NCBI GenBank assembly: GCA_046048055.1
Contig: JBJOGW010000090.1
Span: 1-51,832, forward strand
Source of the DNA: SYAC01 sp046048055
Lineage (GTDB): Bacteria > Planctomycetota > Phycisphaerae > Phycisphaerales > SM1A02
DNA length: 51,832 bases
Direction: 5' to 3'
In this document: in pieces, positions 24,546 to 34,129 of the stretch
Layout of the letters: every line of letters begins with the position of its first letter
Numbering within the stretch: position 1 is the stretch's first letter
Translations under genes and position numbers: made by a program
The notes under the pieces: model-generated
Told to the model about the DNA's origin: nothing
Seen by the model: the letters and a program-made list of their open reading frames with translations, nothing else
Database searches by the model: none

Positions 24546-26879
24546 ATGCTCGCCCTTCCGCTGATCGTCTGCTCGCTCCTGGCGACACCGCAGTCCGGCG
24601 ACCTGGCCGGGCACTTCGGCTTCGAGCCGCTGGAAGTGCAGAAGATCGATCCCAAGGCCGGCCCCATCACCGCCGCGGACATGAACGGCGACGGACGTCG
24701 CGATCTGGTCGCGGTGAACAACCACAAGAGCCGCGTGGAGATCTACTACCAGCGGCCCGATGCCGAGCCGGGCACCGAGAAGGCAGCGGCCCCCGGCACC
24801 AACGAGCTTCCGGAGCTCTGGCGGTTCCGCCGCGAGACCATCTCCGTGCCCAACGAGGTGCAGGCGGTGGTGCCGCACGACTTCGATGGCGACGGCCTGC
24901 TCGACCTGATCTATGTCGGCCAGCCTGGCACGGTGGGTTTCGTGCGCCAGGTGCGGCCGGGCGTGTTCGAGGTGGTCCGCAAGGTTCCGGTGAAGAACCT
25001 GCTCGGCACCCGCGACAACCTGCACATCCGCAACGTGATCGGCGACGAGCGGCCCGAGGTGATCGGCAACGTGGGCGGCAAGATCATGATCTGGCCGCTG
25101 GAACGGGACCAGTTGGGCACGCCGATCGAGCTCTCGGCGGGCGGCGCCAGTCTGGTGGCCAGCATGATCGAGGACCTGGACGGCAACGGCACGCTGGACA
25201 TCGCGGGCGTGGTGCCCGAGGACGGAAGCCCGGTCCGGGTATGGTTGAGCGGCCGTGAGGGCGACGAGCTGGTGCTGGGGCCCCAGCTTCGCTTCGAGAT
25301 GCCGCCGCTGCGGGAGGCCGAGGTGCTGCGCCTGCCCGGCGCCAGGCAGGGCCTGATCGGCGTGATCGAGCGGCCGAGCAAGCGCGTGGTGTTCCACCGG
25401 CTGGATCGTCGCCCCATCGAGGGCGCCGGCGACCGGGAAGCGAGCATGCAGACGTGGGCCTTCCGGGATCCGCAGAACCGCAAGCGGGGGTACGCGGTGG
25501 TGGACGTGGACGGCGACGGTCGGCTGGACCTGATGGCCACCAACACCGCCGAGAACGCGGTGATGCTCTACCGCCAGAAGCCGGGCAAGGGCTTCGAGAC
25601 CGGCGAGAGTTTCCCGGCGCTGGCGGATCTGGACGCGATGGCGGCGCTGCCGGCCCGCAAGGACCAGCCCGCGCAGGTGTTCCTGCTGAGCGAGAAGGAA
25701 GGTGTGCTGGGCCGCTGCGACGCGGGCCCCGACGGCGTGGGCTTTCCCAAGCCCATTCCCCTGCCCGCCGGAGCCACCCCCGCGGCCATGAACGTGGTGG
25801 AGCTGGACGGGGCCCCGCACGTGGCCGTGATCACCAAGGACGGGCGCAATTACACGCTCACGCTCATTCCCGCCGGCGGCGCCGCGGCCATGGACACGGC
25901 CAATCACCGCAGCGTGTCCCTGGGCAGCCTCAGCCGCAGCCCCGAGACCATTCTGGCCGCCGACGTGGACCACGACGGCATGAGCGACCTGCTGGTCTTC
26001 ACGCCCGACAAGCCCATGATCATGGTGCGCGAGCAGAAGGATGCCGAAGGCGAGCGATCGCTCAAGGTGCTCGAGAGCAAGGACATGGGCCAGTTCGGCC
26101 TGGTGCAGGCGGCCAACGGCAAGAACACCGCCGTGTGCGACGTGCTCGGCGACGGCAAGAGCGAACTGCTGGTGGCGGACCGCAACTTCGTGCGTGCCCT
26201 GCGTTACGACGCCAACCCACCCGCTGGCACCAGCCCGGGCTGGCAGGTGGTGAAGCAGTTCAACGCCGCGGCCAGCGACGCCAAGCTGACCTGCGTGGCC
26301 CTGATGGGCGACCGCGTGGTGGCCGGCGACCGCGAGAACGGTCGACTGGTCATCTTCGGCGCGGACAGCGAGGGCGAGTGGCGGCAGATGGACGCGGTCG
26401 AGGTGCCCGGCTTCAAGTTCAACCAGATCTACGCGGGCGCCTTCGGCGGCGACGAGAGCCCCTGCATCGTGGCCATCGGCGACGACAGCTTCGGACTGGT
26501 GCGCCTCTCCGGCGACCGCTGGAAGCTGACCGAGGTGGCCAGCTGGCGCAGCGACCAGCCCGGCCGCGTGGAGCACGAGCTTGCGGTGGGCGACGTGAAT
26601 GGCGACGGGTTCCTGGATGTGGTGGCGCTGGACGCGGGCGAGCAGATGGCCGAGATCCTCACCTTCAGCCAGGCCGGGAACCTGCGTTACGGCACGGCCT
26701 TCGAGGTCTTCGAGAGCAAGATCTTCTCGGGCGGCGAGCCTCGCGAGTTCGAGCCCAGCATGGGACTGGTCACCGACCTCACCGGCGACGGCAGGGACGA
26801 CCTGGTGCTGCTCTGCCACGACCGCGTGCTGCTGTATCCGCAGCAGGCCAAGCCCCGGGACGCGGCCCCCGGCAACTGA
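24546..26879 (+). CDS. Exported FG-GAP/VCBS repeat protein
   Basis: A 777-residue protein with a signal segment (about 1-17). It contains at least seven repeats of the form D-x-D/N-G-D-G-x-x-D-L/I (for example DMNGDGRRDL, DFDGDGLLDL, DLDGNGTLDI, DVDGDGRLDL, DVDHDGMSDL, DVNGDGFLDV, DLTGDGRDDL), which form the calcium-binding blades of a beta propeller as in integrin-type FG-GAP domains. No catalytic domain is visible, so it is probably a surface or periplasmic binding protein. GGAG lies 6 bases before the ATG. It converges on the cytochrome c synthase gene with 18 bases between. Confidence 0.85.
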   Translation: MLALPLIVCSLLATPQSGDLAGHFGFEPLEVQKIDPKAGPITAADMNGDGRRDLVAVNNHKSRVEIYYQRPDAEPGTEKAAAPGTNELPELWRFRRETISVPNEVQAVVPHDFDGDGLLDLIYVGQPGTVGFVRQVRPGVFEVVRKVPVKNLLGTRDNLHIRNVIGDERPEVIGNVGGKIMIWPLERDQLGTPIELSAGGASLVASMIEDLDGNGTLDIAGVVPEDGSPVRVWLSGREGDELVLGPQLRFEMPPLREAEVLRLPGARQGLIGVIERPSKRVVFHRLDRRPIEGAGDREASMQTWAFRDPQNRKRGYAVVDVDGDGRLDLMATNTAENAVMLYRQKPGKGFETGESFPALADLDAMAALPARKDQPAQVFLLSEKEGVLGRCDAGPDGVGFPKPIPLPAGATPAAMNVVELDGAPHVAVITKDGRNYTLTLIPAGGAAAMDTANHRSVSLGSLSRSPETILAADVDHDGMSDLLVFTPDKPMIMVREQKDAEGERSLKVLESKDMGQFGLVQAANGKNTAVCDVLGDGKSELLVADRNFVRALRYDANPPAGTSPGWQVVKQFNAAASDAKLTCVALMGDRVVAGDRENGRLVIFGADSEGEWRQMDAVEVPGFKFNQIYAGAFGGDESPCIVAIGDDSFGLVRLSGDRWKLTEVASWRSDQPGRVEHELAVGDVNGDGFLDVVALDAGEQMAEILTFSQAGNLRYGTAFEVFESKIFSGGEPREFEPSMGLVTDLTGDGRDDLVLLCHDRVLLYPQQAKPRDAAPGN

Positions 26880-26897
26880 GGCCTGGCCAGCCAGGGC

Positions 26898-29800
26898 TCA
26901 CGCGTAGCTGTGCAACCCCGTGATCACGAAGTTGATCACGATCCAGTTGAACAGCATCACCCCGGCGCCCACGACCGCCAGGACCGCGGTCCACAGGCCC
27001 TTGTCGCGCACGCGCCAGCGCACGTGGATGAGCAGCGCGAACACCACGAAGGTGTTCAGCGCGAACACCTCCTTGGGGTCCCAGCCCCACGGGCGGCCCC
27101 ACGAATGATCCGCCCAGATGGCACCCATGGCGATGCCGGCCCAGAGCAGCACGAAACTGAGTTCCATCAGCGTCATGGTGACGCCGTCGAGCACCTCGCC
27201 CGCTCGGCCGCGTTCCTGCAGCCCGGCTCCATCGGCCAGCGCCAGCATCTCGCCCGCGCCGCCCACGCGCGCGTGCACCGCCGGGCCACCCCGCCATCGC
27301 CAGAGCAGGTACATGGCGGCCGTCACCGCCGCCATGAAGATGAGCGCATAGCTGAAGATGATCACGTTGGTGTGGATGTAGAGCCACAGGTCGTGCAGCA
27401 CCGGCATCATGTTGCCGATGGCGGGATTGAGTTGCGCCGGAAGCAGCGCGCACGCCATCAGGGCCATCATGCTGCCCACCGACGCCGCCAGGGCGAACAG
27501 CCCGCGCACCGGCAGCCGCCTCAGCACCACCTCGGCCAGCACCGCCAGGCATGAACCCATCCAGGCCGCCGTGGTCACCGCCTCGAACATGTTGCTGTTT
27601 GGCCAGCGCGCGCTCACGTACCAGCGCAGCCCCACCGCCGCCGTCTGCAGCAGGAACGCCACGCCGAACACGGCCAACCCCAGCCGCATGGCGCCCGGCC
27701 ACTTCCAGGTGAACCCTGCCAGCAGCACCGCGGTGGACGCCAGGAACACCAGCCACACCCAGGTCATCTGCCCGGATCGGAAGTACCAGCTCTCCCAGGA
27801 CAGGCGGGCAGGACTCGGCAGCGACTGGCCGCCCGCGTTCCGCAGCGCCTCGGCCAGCTCCAGCACCGCAGGCTGCACCCGATCCACCGCACCGGTTGGC
27901 CACACGGACTGCAGGCGCTGCCACGCATCACGCACCGGATCCGGGCCCGCGTCAAGCGGCAGCCACATGGCGTCGGGCGTGGCGGCAGGAACCATGCGCA
28001 GCCTCGGCAGGATCTGCTCGGGGCGCATCAGCAGGACCGCGGCCCGGATCTGGTCCGACTGCCGCGCCGTGCGAATCAGGTCACCCTCGAGCTGCCGCAT
28101 GAGCGGCGCCAGCTCGGGACGCCACGCTCCCGCCGCGTCATCCCACAGCAGGCTTCTGGACACCATGCCGTGCCGCTCGAACCCGTGGCTCCACTCGTCC
28201 CGTGCGGGATCCATGCGCCGGATCGCCTCGGCCAGCCGCATCCGCACCTCGCGGTTCTTCACGTACACCGTGTCGGCCGCCTGGTAGGCGTCGGGGCGCA
28301 CGGCCATGTCGAGCATGGTGAAGGTGGGCGACTGGCGCACCGAGGCCGATTCGCCGCGGATCGCCTTGCCGCCCGTGACGGACTGCATGTAGCCAAAGGC
28401 GAAGCTTCCAAGGCTCTTCACCCGGCCTTCGCTCATGATGGCCGCCTGCTCCAGCGGCGACAGGTCCAGCTGGGTGCGGAAGCGGTCCGAGAGGCCGGGC
28501 TCCTGCGCCGCAACGCGCGTGCCTGCCACGCCGATCGCCAGCAGTCCGGCCAGCATCCATGCGGCCGCACCGGTCACCGGTGCCGTGCGTGGCGCGGCAC
28601 GCTGGGCCTGCTGCAGCGCCCGCCTTCGGATGACCGGCTTCACGTAGAAGGCGTACATCATGCCCACGCACGCGATCACGCATCCCGCCAGCTGCGTGAC
28701 CACGCCGTGGCGCGACCCCACGCCCAGCACGGTGTAGTTCAGGCCCAGGCTCGGCGGCACGCCCTCGCCACCCTCGTCGGGCGGATCCCACTGCGACTGG
28801 AAGTACCAGAGTCCGGCATGTTCCACGGGCTGGTTCACGCTCACGCGCACCGGATCGCCCCACCGTGCGCCCTCATCCGACGGGCTGCCGAAGCGCAACA
28901 GGCTGACGTAGTCGCGGATGGTGCTGGTCTCGCCGGTGAAGCCGCCGGCGTGCGTGGCCAGCTCGAAGGTCTCCAGCGCGATCGGCGCGGGTAGCGGAAG
29001 CCGCTGCCGCGAGAAGACCACCTCGACCTCGCTGCCATCGGGGAGCCGAAGCGTGCGCGGCTCGTGGGTGCGGCGGCGCAGCACATCCTCGGCGCGGTCG
29101 AAGACCATCTCGTGGAATGGCAGCCACAGGGCCTGGCCATCGGGCGCCCGCAGCAGCATCATGGCGAAACGCTCGCGGGCGTCCTTCAGCCGCTGCCGCT
29201 CGGGCACGATGAAGGGGCGGCGTTCCACGCGCGCTCGCGGGAAGTACTGCGATACGCGCAGCGACACGCCCTGCCCCAGTTCCAGAGGCTGGCCGATCAC
29301 CGCCGGCCGCTGACGCCACACGCCCTCGGACGAGTCGACCAGCGTGAGTTGCGCGGGATCGGGGCCGGCCACGAGCGTGACCGGCGTGCTGGCCGCGCCC
29401 GGCACCAGTCGGGCGGCGATCGAGGGCGCCAGGTTCTCAGCGGGCGCCGTGGGATCGGGATTCTCGCCCGGCCGCATGTCGCGATCCAGTCGCGGATCGT
29501 CGAACACCCAGCGGCGGATCTCGCCCTGCGGCGTGCGCAGGTCCAGAATGGCCACGCTCACGCGACGACCGCCCAGGTTCAGGCCTTCCTGCACCGCCAC
29601 CACACGGACCTCCACGCCTGCCTGGGTCGGACCCACCCGACGCCAGGCCGGATCGCCCGCCTGCCACGCGTTGGGCCCCCAGGCCACGTGCTCACCGGCA
29701 ACCGTGAACTGCAGCTCCGTTGGCCGGCCCATGGCCTCGAGCGCTTCGGGAGTGCCCGCCCAACGAAAGGTGACCAGTTCGGAAGGGTCGGTGGATGCGT

Positions 29801-30947
29801 CGGGGTCCAGGGCAAGCAGCTGGGACTCGCGCAGCACGCGGCCCTGCGACTCGATCGCCACCGTGGCGGCCGGGTTCAGGGGCCACTCGGGCCCACCTCG
29901 GGCCAGCCGCTCGCGCTCGAAGGCGTAGCGCAGGTACCCGGTGGCCTGCAGGGTCACGTCCGGCAGCGGATCGTTGGTCGCGACCGGCGGGATCATGACC
30001 TGCAGCGGATGCAGCGGTGGCTCGCCGCCATCGGAGTCGAAGGCGAGCCCGGCCGCCGGCACGTAGTCGTTGTAGAGCGGCAGTCCGTGGATCGGCCGCT
30101 GCACCCACGCGGTCTCGCCCGGTCGACGCAGGTAGAGGGCCCAGCTCTTGTTCAGGTCGTTCTTCAGGTAGAACCAGTTCTGGCCCTCGTAGTCGGCCGC
30201 GGCCACGAAGGCCGTCTCCACGATCGGCGTGCCCCGGACCTTCACGGCGCGCTGCAGCGGCTGCTGCGGGTCGTCGGTCAGCACCAGGTCCTCGGAAAGG
30301 TCCGGATGGCCGGCGATCAGCTGCCGCACGAAGCGTCCGCGCGGGCCTTCCACCAGCAGCATCAGGCTGAGGGCACGCTCGCCCTCGGCCGGCCCGGTCC
30401 GCAGTTCCCACTCGGGGTCGATCTGGGCCACCTGCACGCGCCACGACTCCGAACCGGCCAGCACCTGCGTGGCGGCACCGGGCATGGCCACCACGCGTCC
30501 GGAACCGTGCGAGCCGTCGGCCGCCGTCACCTCGATCGTGACGGCGCGGCGTGCCACGGCCGCGTCGCCCTCCACCTTGGTCGCGAAGTACCAGACGCTG
30601 CCCACGATGAGCACGATGATGCCGGTGTGAATGGTCCAGACCCCGTAGTGAACCGGGCGGAACGGGATCCGGCGCAGCGTGGTCCAGACCATGTTGGCGG
30701 CGATCAGGCCCAGCAGCAGGTCGAACGGCCACCAGTGGAACCACTCGAACTCGGTCATCTCGAAGGGCCGCCACTGCCGCAGTTGGGCATGGACCCACGC
30801 GTCCGGGTGCAGCAGGTTGGGGTGCACCGGGTAGATCACCCCCGCGCTGCCCACGCTCATGTACACGAACAGGATCACCAGCAGCGCGATGCCGAAGCGC
30901 ACGTTGCTGAACAGGTTCGAGATGCCGCGGAACACCGCTTGGGCCAT
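26898..30947 (-). CDS. Fused ResB-CcsA cytochrome c synthase (CcsBA)
   Basis: A 1349-residue membrane protein. The N-terminal ResB/Ccs1-like part has helices at about 17-37, 70-90 and 100-120, the last with the LIVGSVWYF block. A long periplasmic region of about 600 residues follows, with another helix near 770. The C-terminal third is CcsA-like: multi-helix, with MLHDLWLYIHTN-type His near 1180, WADHSWGRPWGWDPKE (the Trp-rich heme-handling motif, about 1278-1293) and GLHSYA at the end. Such proteins carry heme across the membrane and attach it to CxxCH of apocytochrome c (System II). The start is supported by TAGCAT ending 8 bases upstream; the frame is open far beyond it. Confidence 0.88.
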   Translation of the reverse strand: MAQAVFRGISNLFSNVRFGIALLVILFVYMSVGSAGVIYPVHPNLLHPDAWVHAQLRQWRPFEMTEFEWFHWWPFDLLLGLIAANMVWTTLRRIPFRPVHYGVWTIHTGIIVLIVGSVWYFATKVEGDAAVARRAVTIEVTAADGSHGSGRVVAMPGAATQVLAGSESWRVQVAQIDPEWELRTGPAEGERALSLMLLVEGPRGRFVRQLIAGHPDLSEDLVLTDDPQQPLQRAVKVRGTPIVETAFVAAADYEGQNWFYLKNDLNKSWALYLRRPGETAWVQRPIHGLPLYNDYVPAAGLAFDSDGGEPPLHPLQVMIPPVATNDPLPDVTLQATGYLRYAFERERLARGGPEWPLNPAATVAIESQGRVLRESQLLALDPDASTDPSELVTFRWAGTPEALEAMGRPTELQFTVAGEHVAWGPNAWQAGDPAWRRVGPTQAGVEVRVVAVQEGLNLGGRRVSVAILDLRTPQGEIRRWVFDDPRLDRDMRPGENPDPTAPAENLAPSIAARLVPGAASTPVTLVAGPDPAQLTLVDSSEGVWRQRPAVIGQPLELGQGVSLRVSQYFPRARVERRPFIVPERQRLKDARERFAMMLLRAPDGQALWLPFHEMVFDRAEDVLRRRTHEPRTLRLPDGSEVEVVFSRQRLPLPAPIALETFELATHAGGFTGETSTIRDYVSLLRFGSPSDEGARWGDPVRVSVNQPVEHAGLWYFQSQWDPPDEGGEGVPPSLGLNYTVLGVGSRHGVVTQLAGCVIACVGMMYAFYVKPVIRRRALQQAQRAAPRTAPVTGAAAWMLAGLLAIGVAGTRVAAQEPGLSDRFRTQLDLSPLEQAAIMSEGRVKSLGSFAFGYMQSVTGGKAIRGESASVRQSPTFTMLDMAVRPDAYQAADTVYVKNREVRMRLAEAIRRMDPARDEWSHGFERHGMVSRSLLWDDAAGAWRPELAPLMRQLEGDLIRTARQSDQIRAAVLLMRPEQILPRLRMVPAATPDAMWLPLDAGPDPVRDAWQRLQSVWPTGAVDRVQPAVLELAEALRNAGGQSLPSPARLSWESWYFRSGQMTWVWLVFLASTAVLLAGFTWKWPGAMRLGLAVFGVAFLLQTAAVGLRWYVSARWPNSNMFEAVTTAAWMGSCLAVLAEVVLRRLPVRGLFALAASVGSMMALMACALLPAQLNPAIGNMMPVLHDLWLYIHTNVIIFSYALIFMAAVTAAMYLLWRWRGGPAVHARVGGAGEMLALADGAGLQERGRAGEVLDGVTMTLMELSFVLLWAGIAMGAIWADHSWGRPWGWDPKEVFALNTFVVFALLIHVRWRVRDKGLWTAVLAVVGAGVMLFNWIVINFVITGLHSYA

Positions 30948-30955
30948 TCGAGCCG

Positions 30956-30961
30956 ATGCTA
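30956..30961 (-). promoter_or_regulatory. Leaderless-type -10 element (TAGCAT) of the ResB-CcsA gene
   Basis: TAGCAT on the minus strand ends 8 bases before the ATG at 30947. Confidence 0.45.
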
Positions 30962-31016
30962 TGAGTGCCACCCGGTTTCCTCCACAGGTAGCATGCGAGG
31001 CACTCAAGGAGACCCC

Positions 31017-31739
31017 ATGATCCGACTGATCGCCCGCATCGCCGCGTTCTGCACCGCCTCCCTTGCCCTGGCGCAGGAGGCACCGGCACCCGCCCCGGCT
31101 GCGTCCGCCACCGAACCGCGTGCAGCCGGTGCCGCTCCCGCCTACGTGCTCATGACCACCAGCAAGGGCGACCTGGTGATCGAGCTCGACCGGGCCAAGG
31201 CCCCCGTCACCGTGGAGAACTTCCTGCAGTACGTCAAGAAGGGGCAGTACGACGGGACCGTGTTCCACCGCGTGATCAAGGACTTCATGATCCAGGGCGG
31301 CGGATTCGACACGTCGATGAGCGAGAAGCCCACCGACGCGCCGATCAGGAACGAGGCGAGCAACGGGCTCTCCAACCGCCGCGGCACCATCGCCATGGCC
31401 CGCACCAACGATCCCAACAGCGCCACGGCCCAGTTCTTCATCAACGTGGTCGACAACGGCATGCTCGACGCTCGCCCTGGCAGTGCCGGCTATGCGGTGT
31501 TCGGCAAGGTGATCCGCGGCATGGAGGTGTGCGACGCCATCCGTGCCGTGCCCACCGGCCGCAAGATGGCCAACACGCGTGGCGGGGCGGCCCCGTTCAT
31601 GGACGTGCCCGTGGAAACCGTGGAGATCGTCAAGGTCGTGGAGTGGCCGGCACCGCCGTCCACAAGCGAGACCCCCAAGGTGCCGGAGGCGCCCAAGGCC
31701 CCCGAGGCGCCGAAGGCACCCGACACGCCCGGCAACTGA
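31017..31739 (+). CDS. Secreted cyclophilin-type peptidyl-prolyl isomerase
   Basis: A 240-residue protein; AAGGAG lies 6 bases before the ATG. A signal peptide ends at SLALAQ (about 20). An Ala/Pro-rich spacer leads to the isomerase domain (about 43-210), with FHRVIKDFMIQGG (catalytic Arg), GTIAMAR and SATAQFFINV, as in bacterial PpiA. The tail is a short repeat of PEAPKA units (about 220-240), which could be a flexible surface or cell-wall spacer. It folds proline-containing proteins in the periplasm. Divergent from the cytochrome c synthase gene; a hairpin shared with ligA follows. Confidence 0.9.
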   Translation: MIRLIARIAAFCTASLALAQEAPAPAPAASATEPRAAGAAPAYVLMTTSKGDLVIELDRAKAPVTVENFLQYVKKGQYDGTVFHRVIKDFMIQGGGFDTSMSEKPTDAPIRNEASNGLSNRRGTIAMARTNDPNSATAQFFINVVDNGMLDARPGSAGYAVFGKVIRGMEVCDAIRAVPTGRKMANTRGGAAPFMDVPVETVEIVKVVEWPAPPSTSETPKVPEAPKAPEAPKAPDTPGN

Positions 31740-31760
31740 GTTCGCCACGACTGCAACCGC

Positions 31761-31791
31761 ACGGGGCCCCGTCCGCATGATGGGGCCCTGT
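31761..31791. terminator. Hairpin between convergent cyclophilin and ligA genes
   Basis: Arms ACGGGGCCCC (31761-31770) and GGGGCCCTGT (31782-31791), with one G-T pair and an 11-base loop. It lies between the stops at 31739 and 31797 and can serve both strands, though neither side has a T-run. Confidence 0.55.
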
Positions 31792-31796
31792 CGCAT

Positions 31797-33836
31797 TCAG
31801 GGTGCAGGCAAGTGACGAAGCAGTTCCGCCTCGTCCCAGACCGGCACGCCCAGCTCGCGTGCCCTGGCCAGCTTGCTGCCAGCCTCGGCACCCGCGATGA
31901 CCAGGTGCGTCTTCTTCGACACGCTGCCGGAAACCTTGGCGCCCATCGCCTCCAGCCGCTCCGTGAGCGTGCCGCGATCGAAACGCTCGAGCGTGCCCGT
32001 GAGCACCACGGTCTTGCCCGCAAACGGCGAGTCAGCGGAGCCCCCCTGTGCGCGGATGGTGCTCCGCAGGTCCACCCCCGCCTTCGCCAGGTCGGCGAAC
32101 ATGCGCCGCACATCGGCCCGGGCCAGGTCGTGGGCCAGACTCTTCGCCGTGATCTCGCCAAAGTCGGGGAGTGCCTCGAAGTCCGCCTCCTTCGCGGCCA
32201 GCAGCGCCTCCGCGTCGGGGAACGCGCGGGCCAGCGTCTTGGCCGCCGCAGCCCCGATCAACCGCAGGCCCAGCGAGGCCAGCACGCGCGCCAACCCGCG
32301 GCCCTTGGCCGTCTCGGCACTGGCCACGATGCTTGCGGCGGTCTTGTCGCCCAGCCGCCGGACCACCGTCTCGCCCTTGCGGTTCACGGTCTCGCTCTCA
32401 AGGCCCGCCAGTCTGGTCGCATCCAGCGCAAAGAGATCGCTGTAGCGCTTCACCAGTCCGGCATCGATCAGCTGGTCCACGATCACCCCGCCCAGCCCCT
32501 CGATGTCCATCTGGTCACGGCCCACGAACCACTTCACGCGCTCGCGGAACTGCGCCGGGCACGCCGCATTGCGGCAGAAGACCTTGGGCCCCTCCTGCTC
32601 GACGGCCTCGCCGCAACTGGGGCACTCGGCGGGTGGCTCGATGGGCCGGGCGGACCTGGGCCGCTTCGCCAGGACCACCTCCACCACCTGCGGGATGATC
32701 TCGCCGGCCTTCTCCACGATCACCGTGTCACCCACGCGAATGTCCTTGCGGCGGATCTCCTCGATGTTGTGCAGCGTGGCATGCCGCACGGTGGTGCCGC
32801 CCACGAACACCGGCTCCATGGTGGCCCGGGGCGTCAGCGTGCCACCCTTGCCCACCTGCCACTCCACCTTCAGCAAGGTCGTGGGCTTGCGCTCGGCGGG
32901 GTACTTGAAGGCCACCGCCCACCGCGGCGCCTTGCTGGTGCTGCCGAGACGCTCGCGAAAGTCGAGGCGGTCGATCTTCACCACCATGCCATCCACGGCG
33001 AAATCCAGCGAAGGCCGATCCGCGGCGAAGGTCTCGATCGCCCGCACGGCCTGCTCCTCGGATTCGCACCGCACCGACCGCGGGCTCACGGGAATGCCGA
33101 GCTTTCGGCAGGCCTGCAGTCGTTCCCAGTAGGTGCCGCCCTGCAGGCCGCTGGTCTCGCCCAGGCCATGCATGAGGAACCGCAGCCCTCGCTCGCGCAC
33201 CACCGCCGGGTCGAGCGTCTTCAGCGTGCCCGCCGTGGCGTTGCGCGCGTTGGCGAAGAGCGGCTCGCCCAGCCTCTCGCGGCGCGCGTTCACCGCCTCG
33301 AAGCTGGCGTTGGGCATGAAGATCTCGCCGCGCACCTCGAGCACCTCGGGGGCGTGACCTCGCAACCGAAGCGGCACGCTTCGGATGGGACGCACGTTGC
33401 TGGTCACGTCGTCGCCCCGCTCACCGTCGCCGCGCGTGACCGCCTGCACCAGGAGACCGCGCTCCCACCGGATCGAGATGGCCACGCCGTCGATCTTGGG
33501 ATCCGCCACCACCGCAGGTGTCTCGCCCAGCGTCTCGGCGCAGCGGCGGTACCAGCCGCGGAAATCGTCGAGCGAATAGGTGTTGTCGACCGACTGCATC
33601 GGCACGCGGTGCGACACGCTCTCGAAGGCCTCCACCGGCGTCCCACCCACGCGCACCGTGGGACTGCACGGGTCAGCCAGTTCCGGGTGCCGCCGCTCGA
33701 TCTCGGCCAGTTCGGCCAGCAGCGCGTCGTACTCGCTGTCGGCCATGAAGGGCGCCGCATCGACGTAGTAGGCCACGTTGGCCTGCTCGAGCAGGTCCTT
33801 CAGCTCCGCCGCCCTCTTCGCCGCGGCCTTCGCCAT
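31797..33836 (-). CDS. ligA: NAD-dependent DNA ligase
   Basis: A 679-residue protein of normal LigA length. It seals nicks with NAD+ in replication and repair. The AMP-accepting Lys114 is in ADPKIDG; the N-terminal Ia domain has AYYVDAAPFMADSEYD. Next come the OB fold, a four-Cys zinc site (CPSCG...CRNAAC, about 400-430), helix-hairpin-helix repeats (about 440-590) and a BRCT domain at the C-terminus (from about 600: GKTVVLTGTLERFDR). It starts 2 bases after the FmdB-like stop and is the third gene of the isomerase-FmdB-like-ligA unit. Confidence 0.96.
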   Translation of the reverse strand: MAKAAAKRAAELKDLLEQANVAYYVDAAPFMADSEYDALLAELAEIERRHPELADPCSPTVRVGGTPVEAFESVSHRVPMQSVDNTYSLDDFRGWYRRCAETLGETPAVVADPKIDGVAISIRWERGLLVQAVTRGDGERGDDVTSNVRPIRSVPLRLRGHAPEVLEVRGEIFMPNASFEAVNARRERLGEPLFANARNATAGTLKTLDPAVVRERGLRFLMHGLGETSGLQGGTYWERLQACRKLGIPVSPRSVRCESEEQAVRAIETFAADRPSLDFAVDGMVVKIDRLDFRERLGSTSKAPRWAVAFKYPAERKPTTLLKVEWQVGKGGTLTPRATMEPVFVGGTTVRHATLHNIEEIRRKDIRVGDTVIVEKAGEIIPQVVEVVLAKRPRSARPIEPPAECPSCGEAVEQEGPKVFCRNAACPAQFRERVKWFVGRDQMDIEGLGGVIVDQLIDAGLVKRYSDLFALDATRLAGLESETVNRKGETVVRRLGDKTAASIVASAETAKGRGLARVLASLGLRLIGAAAAKTLARAFPDAEALLAAKEADFEALPDFGEITAKSLAHDLARADVRRMFADLAKAGVDLRSTIRAQGGSADSPFAGKTVVLTGTLERFDRGTLTERLEAMGAKVSGSVSKKTHLVIAGAEAGSKLARARELGVPVWDEAELLRHLPAP

Positions 33837-33838
33837 GC

Positions 33839-34123
33839 CTAGTCGCCGGCGCCGATCGCGTCAGGCCCCTGACCGGCGGTCTTCTCGTAGTGGCCATCGC
33901 CCCGCTTCTCGTATCGGGTCAGTCCCAGGCGCTCCAGGTTGCCCTTGCTGAAGCGTCCCTTGTCCGTCTGCGTCTGCACCTGCGGGAGCACGATGAGCCG
34001 CCTGACCGGCTCGCCCGTCTCCGGATGCACGGTCAGGGCCGGGTCGCTCAGCCTCTGGAACACCTCGAAGGGCTCGCCCTGGCTGCCGTCGGGCTTGATG
34101 ACCGCGTACACGTAGGTGGGCAT
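33839..34123 (-). CDS. FmdB-like protein lacking zinc-ribbon cysteines
   Basis: A 94-residue protein. MPTYVY at the start, FEVFQRLSDP (20-28), then HPETGEPVRRLI (33-44) follow the layout of FmdB-type small zinc-ribbon proteins (MPTYEY, two CxxC pairs, FEVxQ, CPxCG, VRRxI). All four zinc-binding Cys are absent: there is no Cys in the protein. The tail (about 60-94) is polar. Function unknown; FmdB itself is a putative regulator. It follows the isomerase by 6 bases and precedes ligA by 2, and is probably translated with both. Confidence 0.65.
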   Translation of the reverse strand: MPTYVYAVIKPDGSQGEPFEVFQRLSDPALTVHPETGEPVRRLIVLPQVQTQTDKGRFSKGNLERLGLTRYEKRGDGHYEKTAGQGPDAIGAGD

Positions 34124-34129
34124 CGCGGC

